Positions 49,321 to 63,560 of a DNA stretch of 64,000 nt are shown piece by piece (the first letter of the stretch is position 1; each line of letters begins with the position of its first letter). Where the stretch lies: assembly GCA_020226215.1 (NCBI GenBank), contig CM035234.1, positions 13,668,713-13,732,712 of the forward strand, read 5' to 3'. The notes under the pieces were generated by a model. That model was given only the letters and a program-made list of their open reading frames with translations, made no database searches and was not told where the DNA came from. The stretch is from Sindora glabra (taxonomy: Eukaryota; Streptophyta; Magnoliopsida; Fabales; Fabaceae). Position numbers and translations under genes: made by a program.

Positions 49321-52300
49321 TTGTAATTGTTAGATAGTGAACATGACTTATAATTAATGTAGCAAAGTGACTAAATTATTTTACATTTCACTTTGAGTGA
49401 CTTTACTTTACTAAAGAGGTTATGGTCTGTAGTGAATGACTAAACACAACAACAAAATAATCTTTAAAGGCAACTTGCAAGCAAGTTTTCATGGTATTTA
49501 TCACAGAAAATCCTTTGATACTTAATTTAGGGATCTTAGAGAGTAATAATGAAGTATAGAAGAAGTGTAATTAGAGTTTACAAGAGCATATATAGCCTTT
49601 AGTAATCATATGAAAGGTCCTTAGATAGGCTATTTTGATCATTGTACAATGAAAGGTCATTTTGAAATTTGATAAATATTGGTTTATAATCACTTGGTTA
49701 AACTAGTTATCATATGTTAATAATTGAGTAATCATTTACACACTTTAGTGATACTAATATGGAGACCCTTAATAGGTCGATCTTATTGGGTAGTTATTTA
49801 TTAGGCCACCCATTTCTTGGCCAATTTGTCATAATGCTATAGATTGTAGTCTTTTCTCAACAATTGATGTTGATTCTATAAGTCTGATATCTTTAGTATT
49901 AATCACGATGAATGGCAAATAATTTTATCAAATAAAAATATAGGAAAGAAGATGTATTGAAAATTTAATGCTTTAAAATATCTGTTTTACTTATAAATTT
50001 AAGCATAAGATTTTATAAATGATTATGAAATTAAAAACTCCTACAGGCTACACATTAGTGTACAACTTATAATGCAATGACATCTATTGGATATGAATTA
50101 GCTAAAATACTATTATTGCATTTGTTTCAAATATTTTATTTTTTAAGGGGAAAAAATCATTGCTTCCATTAAAAAGATAAGACACACCTTATCCAATTAA
50201 GGTATGAGATTAATTTTATTTTATCCACATGTAATTCAAAGTAACATATATAATTATGAAGTTAACACTTTATATACTTGTATTTATTTGTCATTCAAAA
50301 AATGTAATAAAATTTAAGACAAATTTCTCATATGTTTTTTTTTTTTTGCTTTAAAATCTCTTATAATCAATTGGTCCAACTAAGGTCTATGCCCTAGTAT
50401 TCTTCAATTTCTTTCATTAATCAACAATTTATAGGATTATAAATTTCCAATTTTATAGGCTTATAGAATTGTACATTTCATAGTTTATGAATAGGGAAAG
50501 AATAAGGAGTAAATCTAGAAGAATCAAAATAACATTAGTCTTTAAAAACCTTAGTAAAAAAGAAGTTAACCATACAATCTCATTTTAACCTTCTTCTACT
50601 TCACATTTTTAAATTTATCATGAATTTAGTGTCTTAGTCTTCAAAAGAATGAAAAAGATAATGAAATCCAATATTGCACTAGAAAGTTGAGCAATCCAAA
50701 ATAACCCTATAGGCCAAGACAATCTATACCTCAGATAAGATAAACTAAGTGCTTTGAAAATTTTCACAATTCTTAAAACTCTCTTTAAAAAACTATTAAT
50801 TGCTAGAAGTCATGAGTATGTTTTTTATTGAAGCAAATCTAAAACAATTTAATGAAGAAGTTTGCGTATAATATATAATAATTTAATGTTCTTGGACTAA
50901 GCAACTCATTTAACCATGCATAAACAAAGTATTAAAAAGCTTATACTTAGGTTGATATTTCTTCAATCATTTAAACATTCAAGCAATAAGATAAGCATTA
51001 AAGCATGAATTATTCAACAAATATCATTCATAGGAATAGAGGATATAATTAAATGTAAATGTTAAATGAACAATTAACCTTAATTCACAAGCAATTTAAA
51101 GTATACTGATCAACTATTCAACCATACCGTGACAAATAATCACAATAATGTATATATGCTCAGAATAAAGTGTCAAAATGTAAAAGATATAGGATAGAGA
51201 AAAACAAACGCATTATTTATAATGGTTCTCTTTTGAAGATCTTTTTCAAGATGTACATCCATTCTCTAAACTTTACAAGCTCAAGTTACTTCTTTACTAT
51301 TACTTCAAGTTTTAACTAGCATTTGAAGAAATTTTATAATTTTTTTCCTAATACAATCAATTCTTTTTGAGATTCCTCACTTAGAGATTTCAATCTCTAA
51401 GAGATACCTCACTATTAGTTTTTTTAAGATTTCTCACCTAAAATTCAATAGACATTAATGGAAGATAAAGAATAAATCAAATGAACTTTCTTAAAGAATA
51501 AATGAAATAAATGAATCTCTTAGATAAGAGAGAAATTTCAAAATTAAAGGCTTGAATCATGATTTTAATGAAAGAAAAAGTAAATGATATTAAAAAGAAA
51601 GTTTAGACTTTTTTTTTAGTTTCATTTAATATTTTTTAACTTATATAAGAAGCTTATGAGGCATTATATTCATTTGAATTACTTAGGAATGAAAACTATT
51701 TGTTTATAAATATTATTTAGGCACCTAAACAATATGAATTGATTCATGAATCCATTTAAATGAAATTTTTAACTACTAATTAACATAAATTAATTCATGA
51801 AAATAGGATAACGGACTTAAATTTAAAAAGTTATAACTCTTTTATTTTAAGTTCATTTTAAGCAAATGACTTATCATTGAAAAGATATTTAAGTCGACTT
51901 TCAAATGGCACTAATTTCATGCTTATATATTTTATATTTTTTAATATATGATTAAAATAATGAGAAAAGGAGAGAAAAACTAGATTGTAAAAAATCTAAT
52001 TTTAAAACTCAATTTGTAAGATCCATAACTATTTCATATCATGATTATTTCATGTAAATAATCTGTCTATAGAAAGTTCTTTAGGTCAATTTTCATATGA
52101 AAGAAAGTTTCATGTTATAATATTTGTAATATTGAGATATAATCAAAAGAGCAACCAAATGTCAATATTAAAAAGATTAAAACTTAAATTTCATTTAGTT
52201 TTGAAACATCCTATAGGTCATCTTTTAAGAAAAATTTGATCAAATTAAGATTTTAAAAACATGTTTGAGATGTATATCATGAAGAATTTTATTTTTCTTG

Positions 52301-52331
52301 AAATTATAAGGCTAAAATGAAAAGTTATACC
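49321..52331. other. AT-rich stretch without recognised genes
   Basis: Text at about 51200-51300 (ataatggttctctt, then gtacatccattctctaaa) resembles LTR-retrotransposon sequence, but no element can be bounded. No gene was seen. Confidence 0.35.
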
Positions 52332-54250
52332 CATGTTACACCCTAAATATATAAAAATTTATTTTAATTTCTAAAATAATAATTCAATAAATATACTAAT
52401 AGTTAGGAAAGTCATAGAAAAGGCTATGATAGGAAATTAATTATAAGAAATGAAGTCTGAAAGTGAAATAAGTGTAAGTTATTTTATTATAATAATGTAT
52501 AACATTACAATTAAATAGGATGTGTAGAAAATGTTTAGGACCTAAACTTTCTAAATTGCTCTTAAGAACCTCTTGAATTATCAAATTGCCTTTAAAGTTG
52601 ATAAAAAGTCCAGAAGCCTCATCTCTCTTCTCTTTTTCCATTTCTTAGCCTAGGAGTCCTAAATTTTTTTCTCCTTTCTCTATAGCTCTATAATTCTTGA
52701 TGCCAATCCAAGATAAATTACAAGGGAAATTGGGCAAATCCCTCCAAGGTAGTTACTAATTTGCCTTATAGTCAAGGTATGATCATATAAATTTAGATCT
52801 TTTAGTTGAAATTTTATTAAGGATGGTGAAGGTATAGAGAATAAGGATTTTAAGTATGGTTTAATTGTTTGTGTATGTAAGGATCATTTCAACTAAAGTT
52901 TATCTTCTAATCCTTTCAAATTTTCCCCAAATTCAAGGTAAGTAGATAATTTACTTACTTTAAATTTCCTAATGCCATTATAATTTGAGCTTGTTGATGA
53001 TACCTTTGAAGTGGTGTGATAAATTAAGTTGAAACATTGAATTGATGAATGATTTAAGTTAAATTAAGCTAAGAAAATGCTAGTAAGTGTTATATTAAGT
53101 TGTAATTGTATGATTAGTAAACTTATATGTTACATATGGTAAAGGTTGGCTGGCTTTCTTTATATTTTGAATTAAGTTTTTGGAAAACTCAAGTGTATAC
53201 TCAAGTATTTTCTTGAATATGAACTTAAAAAGGTAATATTCAAGTATCTTACTTAAGTACTATAAATGGTTCTGTTCTCTACCTCCAAGTACTTGATTAT
53301 AATACTCAAATACTAGCCTGTTGAACAAAGGTCACGTATTCAAGTCTTATACTTGATTACTAGTGTTACCTAGGACTTTAGGTCGAGTACCCTTGGGGTA
53401 AAATATCAATATGGTCAACAATAGTAAAAAAATGGTGAGATGTTATTTTTTATCTATAATACTTGTGATTTATGAGCATATGTAAGCTAAATGGTAAGTT
53501 TATTACTTTAAATACACAAATGTAAAATGATGTAAGGTTTGAAGATGGAAATATAATAAATATGAGACATTTACATAAATACTAAAAAGGGGAAATGATA
53601 TCTGGAGAGACGAAGCTAAGATGTGATTAATGTTAGGAGACACAAGGTGAAATTACCATTATTGACTTTGATTAGTGATATGCTTAATAATTGAGATTTT
53701 TAAACACCCTATGCATGCATTATAAGTAAATTATCCACTTATTAAGACCACAAGTCTCATTACTTTCTTTTACATGATTTTAGGTGATCAGAGTGAAGCT
53801 CTATCACTACAATTGGCTACCTAAAGTTAAACTTGCAGAACACAACCATAGTAAAAAAATGGGAACTAGGTAGATGTCAGTAAGTTCTTTTAGGGTAATT
53901 TACAAATATAAGTCATGCACAAACCCAACTCTAATGTAAATTATATTTTGTTAAATATAAGTTTAATAGTATAAAATTAATTAATTTTAAGCTATAAATA
54001 TTGTTAGTTATCTTCATATGATGATACCAAATCATTTAGTAAGGCTAATGGTGATCGATAATGGGAGCCACGGTAATTATGGCCAAGTAAGTCATGACAA
54101 CTTAATGAAAAGTTTTATCATAAGAAAATTTATTTTAAAAACATGTTTATTTTTTAAAAGTTTCATTATAGAAAGCTTAAACATTGGTTTTTATATGTAA
54201 TCGAAGTCTTATGGTATAACAACCATCAACTTTCTCAAAAAGGAACATGA
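52332..54250 (+). mobile_element. LTR-retrotransposon-like segment, plus orientation
   Basis: It begins TGTTACACCCTA at about 52332, the usual start of many plant Ty3/gypsy LTRs. A C/T-rich leader-like tract follows (52615-52690). Text at 53780-53860 (ttttaggtgatcagagtgaagct, then cttgcagaacacaac) matches the 3' part of such LTRs as I remember them. No primer-binding site or gag-pol follows, so this is probably a solo or truncated LTR. The frame at 52441-52641 (-) is not a gene. Confidence 0.45.
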
Positions 54251-54287
54251 CTAAGATACTAGTTTTGTTATAATAACTAACATCTAA

Positions 54288-55043
54288 GGGTCCATTTGAT
54301 TTAGAAAAGAATGAAATTTTTAGAAAATATTTTTCTAATAAAATATATTTCTAAAAAATAAATTAATTTTATGTTATTTGGTGCATAAAAAAAATATTTT
54401 CTGGTGTTTGGTACACAAAGAAAAATTAATTTCGTTTAAAGTAAATTAAAATTATTTACTTTAAAATTATTATAATTTTACTTACCTTTTAAAAAGGAAT
54501 ATTTTAATAAAAATTTTATTGTTCTTGGTGCCCAATAGTCCAATAATGATTAATTTTTAATAATAAAATATATATTAAAAGCATTACAAAATTTTATATA
54601 TAGATTCACATAATTAGTTTAATTAATTATTACAAAATATTATATAATAGAGTATCCATCATGAGAAAATAAGGGAGAATATTTTAGTAAATATTGCATA
54701 AAAATGTGTACCTAAACTTTAATAAATAAAAATAGATTTTATAAAAATAAAAATAGAGGATTCATCATAAAATATTTAATAAATAAAAATAAAATTTATT
54801 TATGATCGCAATTGCATAACAAGATAAGAAGGTAAAAAATTTGGGTTCGAATATGGATGTACTAAGTAATAAAGAAAATGAATTTTGCTTTTTAAAATGG
54901 GAGGTTATTTTCCTTAAAAATAATACAACTTTCTAGTTGACCAAAATTTATTTTCCTATTGACCAAAATTTTTTAATGTCCAAACAATGAAAAGTTAAAA
55001 AATGAATTCCAAAAATTCATTTTCCCCTTAGCCAAATGGACCC
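54288..55043. mobile_element. Harbinger-like non-autonomous element, about 756 bp
   Basis: The left end GGGTCCATTTG (54288) is matched by CAAATGGACCC (55033-55043), a perfect 11-bp terminal inverted repeat. It is flanked by TAA on the left and TTAA on the right, consistent with a 3-bp TWA target duplication. The inside is AT-rich, with no transposase. A shorter relative lies at 45901. Confidence 0.75.
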
Positions 55044-55448
55044 TTAATCCAAGGTTTAGGTGAAAGAATGTAATGAGTTACCCATTCTTGCAGTATATTT
55101 TGAAGTGTTGCAATCTACTTCAATCATCTCATATATTCTCTAGTATTAGGGATGATAAAGTGGATTAGTAGTTCTTCAAAATGTGTTACATAACTAGGTG
55201 ATTTATCTTCAAATTCAACTTAAACCCTTAAATTAGTAATAAAGTCTGATGTATTACAGATATCTCTAAAATAATTATTGAATGCTAGTAAATATGTAAC
55301 GAAACAAAGTTTTATTTAACACATAGGAATCTACCTCAAAGATTTAAATACAAATGTTTGTCAATTTGGTTTAGGTTTTACACTATAAAAATATTGTTTT
55401 GATATTATGTTGTAGTTTCAATGTAGTTTTGTGATCATTTTGCTATTA

Positions 55449-55491
<43 letters not shown>

Positions 55492-56900
55492 ATTAGCTTT
55501 GGAAAGTAATAAAATGTCAAAATAATTTTTCAAAATTATTTGTTTTTTTTTCAACTTTCTATACTTTCTCAGTATAAAATTGTAAAATTATTTACCTTTT
55601 CCTCATCTCTTTGCACTTTCATAATAAATTATTCAATGCTAATTAAATTTTAAGCTTAATTTGTATAATTAACACTTAAATAATAAAGTTTACTAAATAA
55701 AAGTTATTAAAACACAAATAAATTTAATTTTAAAATAGTTAAAAAATAACTTTCTTTTTATATTCCTAATTTTAATATAAAATAAATGTCTAAAGATATT
55801 CAAAATTTCTATTAAAAAATGGTAAATTAAACATGTTAATTTTAGGCTTAAACAACATCTAAAATGATGGCATTTATGAATTTACAAAGAAAGTACAAAA
55901 ACCTAAAAATATCTAAATAAATGTTATTTATAAGGTTACAGGGAAATCACAAAAACTTAATACATTTGCTTTATAAATAATTGTTGTTTAAGAGTATTTC
56001 AATCATCATGACAATATATAGACTTACCTTCTTTGATATCTTAAGTTTCACATGTTGCATGTATTATAGTATTGAAAATGCGTTATAAAATACTTGTATT
56101 CATGATCAAAGTGTAGACACAAGTTCCTAAAAGGAAAAATGACAACTCATTTTTGTATTTTCACATGGACCTTTGATGAATTATAGAACCTTCTTAATAG
56201 CTTAGTAATGCTGAATACAACGATCTACACCCTTGATTCTGTAAGACTCATAAAATAGTTGATTTATCAAAAATTTAATTAATATTTGCTAAAATTATTT
56301 CAATTGATTATGATACTATTAAATGTATGCTTAACATCTTTAGCAAAGCTTAAATTAATTTATTTTGTCTATGTATATTAATATTAAATAAAGATCAATA
56401 TTTTACAAATAAAATAAACTATGCAAATTTTATAATAGAAATTTGATGTACTTTTATAGAAAGTAAACCTAAAGTATCATCTGATTATTATGTAATGACC
56501 TTAACTCAATCATGACCAATGTGAAATCTACTTTTCTAGTTTTTATCAGCTTAATCCCAGTTATCTAGTTCATTCCTAATTAACAAGTAAAATGTATATA
56601 TGAAAGAAGATGGAAGTTTAAAAAGGAAACATCCATTTAAATTCATTGAAGGTTTTATAAAATATGAGAAAATTATATTTGCTTATAATCCTCTCAAAAT
56701 AAGGATAAGTTAATCTAAGTAACTTATAAAGAACTAGTTTAAACACCTTCTCTACTTAAGCTAATAAATAGAATAAGGCTCCAAAATATATTATATACAA
56801 AATCCCATGCTACCATACAACTAATAAGAGCTTGTATAGACTTTAACTCTAAAGGGGCAGTGGTCGATGCTTAACTTGAGAATTTATAAAATAAATCATA
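55044..56900. other. AT-rich stretch without recognised genes
   Basis: Apart from the AT microsatellite at 55451, nothing was recognised. Confidence 0.35.
55451..55488. repeat. (AT)n microsatellite
   Basis: An uninterrupted AT run of 38 bp. Confidence 0.96.
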
Positions 56901-58718
56901 AAGTAGTAAGTTTAAAGTTCAATAAGTGGATAATAATCATCTATAATAAGTTATCCATTAGACTATCCTTATATAAAATATATATCATAATTAAGCATAT
57001 TAGTAACTAAGTATCAAATAATTTTAAAATTCAAAATAATCTATTTCATTACCAAGGTATCACATGAGAACATTTATGGATAATTATACTCAAAGTTATA
57101 TCACATTCAAAATAATAAGTAAAGAATAAAGTACATATATCTACCTTTTGACTCTTAAGTCAACCTTAAACCTTTCATAAGTTTTTCAATCCTTATTCCT
57201 CTTGAATCTATCTTATACTTTCCATAAGCATATTATCGAGAATTAAGCATCCAGTATTCATAACACCCTTTTTTTTCACATTCCTCTCAATTTGCAACAT
57301 GTTCAAGACATTTCATTTCCATAATTGGTCATAAGCCATATTCATCTCAATCATCATTCAACATCAAGTCAATATGTATAATTGTATACTACATTTAACA
57401 ACACTAGTATATAAATAAGAATTAATAATATCAACTATAATATGTTATGTTAGACATAAATCTCATTTCATTTCATAAAATAAGAGATACTTTCGATCTC
57501 AACACAAGTTATAATTAAACAATCATACATAGACTTGAAAAAGGTAAGAATCCTTAATAATGTTATTGTTCATTACAACTATGATTAAATTTGCAATAGG
57601 GAATCAATTTAGGTTGATTGCAATATTAAAATACAAAACATGGCATAAGAATTAATTGTGAAATCAATTCAGGTAGGTATTTTTTATTCTAGATAATAGG
57701 ATTCTCCTTTGTCTAAGTTTTGCCTCTAAACATTAGGAATCAATTGTTCAATCAATTTAGGTATAAACGATTTTTGAAAAAATGGAGAATTGATTGTATA
57801 ATCATTTCCTTTATCCTAGATTTGCCTTTCAATAGTAAGAATCAATTGAATGCTTGATTCATGTATAAAAATTTTTAGTTCTACAAAAAAATTTACTATT
57901 CACCCAATTATAAATGCCCTCCAAACACATTTATTGCATACCAAATCTTCATACCATCATCAATACATATGCTTAACATTTTATATCAATCATTTTCATT
58001 AACACTCATAACATCAAATCAAACACATTCCAAGCAAAATCATAAAAAAACCTAATATTTCATTAATACTATCATATTATCATAAATTTATAAATTTAAC
58101 TATATTATCTACTCACTTTATATGAAAAGAGGGTGTTACGATGCTAATTTAAAGATCTTTCAATCCTAATCACATCAAAATGAATAGATTTTAGAGTTAG
58201 GTTTGGAATTTCTGATCAAAATCAAATAATCTCAAGTTTTTTCATTAGCTAAGAAGGAGTAGAAAAGATTCTTGATAAAAAAATATTCTTACATTGATTG
58301 GATAGAAAATTTTAGAAAAATTAAAGCTCCCTTACTTAATTAATAAAGCTATGAGAAGAAATGGTGAAGAGAGTTAAGGAAAAGAAAAAAGATGAAGGAA
58401 ATGTGAAAAATAAAGGATTAGAGGTTAAAAAAAATGAGGAATAATACCCTTAAGGGCTTTTTGGAAAGTATTCCTAAACTTTTTGCATACTCACACACAC
58501 TTGTAACTATTTAAATCTTCATACTTTATGTTTTTATTTAATTTTCCTCATCTAATTCTCATGAAATTCATATTTATATATTTATTAATTTAATAACTCT
58601 ATTTTATTTCATAATCCATATTCAAAACTTCAAATTTAACAAAAAAATTTAATCATCAAGATTATTACTCCTTTAAAATAAATTCTAATTTACTATATTT
58701 TAAAGAGGGTATAACATA
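56901..58718 (-). mobile_element. LTR-retrotransposon-like segment, minus orientation
   Basis: Read on the minus strand it starts near 58715 with TGTTATACCC. The complement of 58330-58440 is a C/T-rich leader-like tract, and 57580-57880 carries several gaatcaattg / atcaatttagg modules comparable to those at 19895-20125. The far end is uncertain and no coding region is attached. Confidence 0.4.
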
Positions 58719-59199
58719 TTACAACAATGTAATTTTCTTAAAGTAGATAGTAAAGATAAAAATGAAAATGGCCATTACAAATATACAAAGGTAGAAATCT
58801 AACATGAAAATATCATATTGCACAATTGCAATTGATAATTTAATTGAATCAATTATATAAATACATTAAGGTAGGACTTTAAAATTAACAAATTATATTG
58901 AATTCAAATAGTGTAATAGTGAAAGATAAACTCACAAAATTAACTTTGTGTAATCATAGATGATAAGAGACATAAATTTTGAATCTTGATTTTTTTTATT
59001 CTTTTTATAGTCAATAAATGGAAATAAGTGATTTTGTATTTATTAAAAAAAATCTATTCTAATATTAAAAAGGAAACCATTTTAAAATGTGTTAATATTA
59101 TTTTATTTTTTCAAATTTTAATTGATTCTCTATAATAATGATGAATTATATTAAATTATGCAAGGTAATCAAAGTTATAATTTAATGTTAGAATAGTAT
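58719..59199. other. AT-rich gap before the pararetrovirus relic
   Basis: No recognisable domain. Movement or coat protein sequence could once have lain here but is not identifiable. Confidence 0.3.
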
Positions 59200-62100
59200 T
59201 TTTTTAAGCACTCCAATAGCTTGAAATTTGAAAAAGCATGCGGAAGGCTAGATTTTATCATTAAAGATTCTTCTTAAAAAAGGTTCAAGAAATTTAAGAA
59301 GGATAAAATTGAAGCCAAATACTTAAAGAGAAAGGAGAAATGGAGACCGATGCAATATTTGCAATCAAAAGGCCACTTTAAAAAAAATGCCTATAAAAGA
59401 TTGCTTATTAGAATCTCATTAGTCCTTATTGATAATTAGATGAAGACTTTGAGTCCCTATTTAAAGAAAGACCAAAAACCATCAACAAAATCAATCCTTT
59501 GCATAAAAGAACAAAAATCTTCTATAAAGATTTAGGAGAGTTTTGTGAAGAAGAAATTAATATGGTGTAAGTAGAATTCTTGGAAAAGTTAAAAATCTTA
59601 AGTTGTCAAGAATATGATAAACCTAAATTGTTGTTTGGCTATAATTATATCCCTGCCATTAAAGCCAAAATCATTTCATAGAAGTATGCAAGATAACTAA
59701 TGTCATTGTTTTTTTTAACATTGGAGCAAAGCATTTTGTTATGAATTTTGATATTCTTCCATATAATTCTTGAAAGAAGAGTTATAAATTATTCAGGTTA
59801 GCAAATTAAGATATTATAGTAATGATAAAAATCACTAAGTCTATTTACTTAAAAGTCTTTCTAAGTTACATGTTAAGGCACAGGTTTTATGGTACTAAAG
59901 GTCTAAGAAAAGATATATTTGCCAAATTTGATCTTATTCAAAAGATGTTTAAAGACAAAGTGTGTTATAAGGTAAATTACTTAAAAAGAAAAGAATACTT
60001 TTAACTTGAAACCTCAATTTAACAAATGTTCTCATGATAGCATAATTTAAAGATCTTACTCAGATGATCATTCAGAAGTCGTGTGCAAAATCTTACTTAA
60101 AATTTCTTTATAAATGTGGTCACTTTTACAATTTAATTTAAAGTTTTTCACTAGATTGCCTTTCAAGAAAAATAAAGATATTAATCTAATAAAGGTAACT
60201 TATTTTGGAAGGCACCTTAATCATCAAAAGCTTGCTAAGTAAGAATTGACTTAATTAAAAACACAAGGTGCTATTGAAGAAACATCCTTTCTATAGGCAT
60301 GCTAAGCTTTTTATGTTAATAAAAAAGTATAACAAGTTCATGGAAAATTAAAACTTGTTATTTATTATAGGTATTTGGATTTGTTCTTAGCAAATATCAA
60401 GTTCTCACTTTTAAGAAAAGAAGTTTTGTTATAGAAACTTCCTAATGCAAAATTTTTCTCTAAACTTGATCATAAGGCAAGATTTTGGCTATTAAAAATT
60501 GATCTAGAATAAAGGTATAAAATTCCCTTTTGTATTTCTATTACTGGTGGACCATTGTACATTTTGAATTGAAAAATGCCTTATCAAATTTTCAAAAGGT
60601 CATTGCAAAAATATTTAAGCATATCCTTTATTCAGCCATTATTTATATTGATTATATCCTTCTACTTTCTTCTAACCTTTTAAACCATATGGCATTTCTT
60701 GAATAGTTCCATGCTTTTGTTTAAAAATATAAGATCATGTTATCATATAAGAAAATGCAATTTGCTGATCCTACCATTGATTTTCTTAGCTTAATAATCC
60801 AAAATGGATAACTCCAAGTAAGCCCTGTATAGTAATAAAAATCCAAGAATTTTATGGCGAACATTTGATGCTCAAGCTAGTACAACAATTTTTAGAACTT
60901 GTAAGTTACATGAAAGATTTTATACCAAAAATAGCCTAATATTGCTCTATCATGAACTAATTGTTCCAAAAGGATCCACTCAGTAGCCTTATTGTCATAC
61001 TAGTGTAATAAAGCAGTTGAAAGAATTTTCAAGAAACCTTCCACCTCTACATATACCATTAAATAAAGGACAATGCATTCTTTAAACATAAGCTAGAGAT
61101 TAATATTAAGGGTTTATGCTAATTAATTCAACATAAGGGTATGCCATTTATAAATTCAAGGCAGATAATTCAAACCTATTGAACAACATTACCACCTAAC
61201 TTTTAAAGAGATTCTTATAGTAAAAAAGCCATTGAGAAATTCAAATTTCATTTAATTGGTAAGCATTTTCTTATTGAAATACATATGTATACATTTCCTA
61301 CTATGTTTAACACAAGAAAAACATCGGTTCCTTATCCTCAATTACTTTGATAGAAAAATTAGAACTTTCTCTAGAATTTTCTTTCTAGGCCAATAAAGTT
61401 TAATCCAAAGCTCTACTTTTGTGCCTTTATCCTAAAGCTTATAGAGTCAAAATTAATTCCAATTTTCCTTATGAAACCTAAACTTAATTTACTAGGACTT
61501 TTAAATCTTAAGTTTTCACCATTAAACTAGAGAACCAATATACTTGAAAGTGTATTCAAAGAAAGAATGAAAAGTTTAATGTATGCTTGCATTATTAAAT
61601 TTGGTATTAATGGAAAAACCTATAGTAATCCATTGATACTATCTTTATTTCTTAATTTTTTGCTTAGCTACTCTATCTTGCTTTCCAAAAATAAGGTATG
61701 CTCTATTCAAAAGCTTAATAAAAAATTGCACAAATGACTACTTGATCAATAAAAAAGAAGCTATGTTTTTTTATTAATATTATCATCATCGAAAAATTAG
61801 TAGGGCCATATGCTTAACATTTTTACTTTGCTCAATAGTTATCCTTATTCAAACCTTTAAGCCAATGGTAACAAGAATTACAAGAGCCTTTCTTTGATTT
61901 TGTGTTAATTTTATTCCATTCTCATTAGTGTTTAGAATTAACTCAAAAAGGAATATATTTCAAAAAATTATTTTCACACTGAGATGGAAATCTCCACTAA
62001 ATCAAATAGCATTAAGTATCCTTAAGTAAGATATTCACATTGGAGATATGCTCATGCAACCATAACTCTTGCTAACAAAGTTGATCTAACTACGTTACTT

Positions 62101-62550
62101 AATGACTTATGTCTAGTTAGCATATGGTCAAATTGGTCAAATGAAATCTTCCCTCCCTAATATGTTCAAAGATGCTAAAATGCTTATCAAGTCTAAGAAA
62201 TAATGCACCTGGACAAAGTAATGGTACAATTAAATAAACTTAATGAGTCATAAAGTTTTGGTTTTAAAGATAATGGTCATTATCATTGTTCTCCAAGCAT
62301 ATTCTAGTCAACCTCATGTTTTGTTATTTTCCAGGTATTTTTCATCTATAATTATCTTATCATGTTGTAATCTAGGTAGCATATAAGAAATTGCCATGTG
62401 TATTTGTAATCTTATCTCTATACCAAATGTTTACCTATAGATAAAAGTATCCTTTTACCTTTCAAAGCAGACTTATTTTACTAACGATCTTTCTTTATTA
62501 CCCTTCCTTATCTAAAATATTTATTTAGATTTGTCTTTTGCCTCTATTTA
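59200..62550 (+). pseudogene. Endogenous pararetrovirus (Caulimoviridae) polyprotein relic
   Basis: A very decayed plant pararetrovirus polyprotein. In order there is a Lys-rich stretch (about 59225-59335) and a CCHC zinc-knuckle remnant (59351-59390) split by a 1-nt frameshift. An aspartic protease region (59690-59800) has an active site reading Asn-Ile-Gly at 59717-59725 instead of Asp-Thr/Ser-Gly. Reverse transcriptase spans about 60100-60900: the first catalytic Asp is kept (60468-60470), but the YIDD box reads Tyr-Ile-Asp-Tyr at 60644-60655. RNase H-like remnants lie at about 61050-61300. Many stops and frameshifts interrupt every part. The Phe-Trp after the first RT Asp and the absence of any integrase text favour Caulimoviridae (petuvirus/florendovirus-like) over a Ty3/gypsy element. 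It cannot make functional protein. Genus and exact ends are uncertain. Confidence 0.65.
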
Positions 62551-63560
62551 CTATTATTTAGTGCTCCATCATGTTTAAAGTGTCACTACATTGCTAATAG
62601 TGCTGGTAGTAAAATAATATACATTTATTTAATTTTTTTTGTTTATCACTTATATATGTTATTAATATACCTAAATTAATAAAAAAATTATTAAATAAAT
62701 TAAATTAATTTCAATAATTTTATTAATAAATTATAAATAAGATAATAATAGAAGAGATTAATGTAATTAAAATTAAAATAAGCTACTTTACTAAATTAAC
62801 AAAAGAAAAGAGAAATATGGTTAACAAAAAAAATGAATTAGTTAGGAGAGAGAAGAAAGAATATGGTAGTATAAGGAGAAAATATAGCAATATAGAAAGC
62901 AATTTGATTGAAAGGATAAGCTATCCCTAGTATTAGAGTAAAATAGAAAAGGTTACAAATAAGTCCTTATTGATGTTAAAAAAAATCTTAGTGCTAATTT
63001 GTGGTAATTTAGTTTACTAAAATATGGGAGTTGATGATGGCCAATATGGCTTCTATCATTAGATCATAACAGTTGGTTGATAAGTTCCTGCATACAAGCT
63101 TTCAAGTAGTTATTCTTGTTTAAGACTTTTCAATGCTAAAATTAGCAAGACCAAGAAAATGATAGTGGTAAAAGAGAATGGTAAGAGAGTTTAGAGAGAA
63201 TGAATTATGCACTTGGTTAGTTTATATAAAAGAGATTGCAAGGTTTTGGATCGAGGCAAGATAATCTTTGAACACATTAGAAAATTCCAAATAAATATAG
63301 ATAGGTAATTTTATCAAAGTATTGCTAATTAACATATGATTTTGTTGTAATTGAATGATATAGTAAGTCTTATGCACTAACGATAGCTTCAATTTATCTA
63401 GTAGCTCAGTTGATCAAATATTTAACTACTTCTAGGGTTGCCTTTAGGCCATTCATTTTCAACAAGTCAATTTTTTAACCTAACCATTAGTTGATATTTA
63501 TTAATATGATATTCACCAAATCTTTCATATAGTGATTTGATGGTTTCCTCTTGAATATAT
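62551..63560. other. AT-rich stretch without recognised genes
   Basis: No gene, RNA or element end was recognised. Confidence 0.35.

Noticed and set aside
59200..62550. Ty3/gypsy retrotransposon as the source of this RT
   Set aside because: No integrase text follows, and the residues after the first RT catalytic Asp include Phe-Trp, as in plant pararetroviruses. The alternative is not fully excluded.
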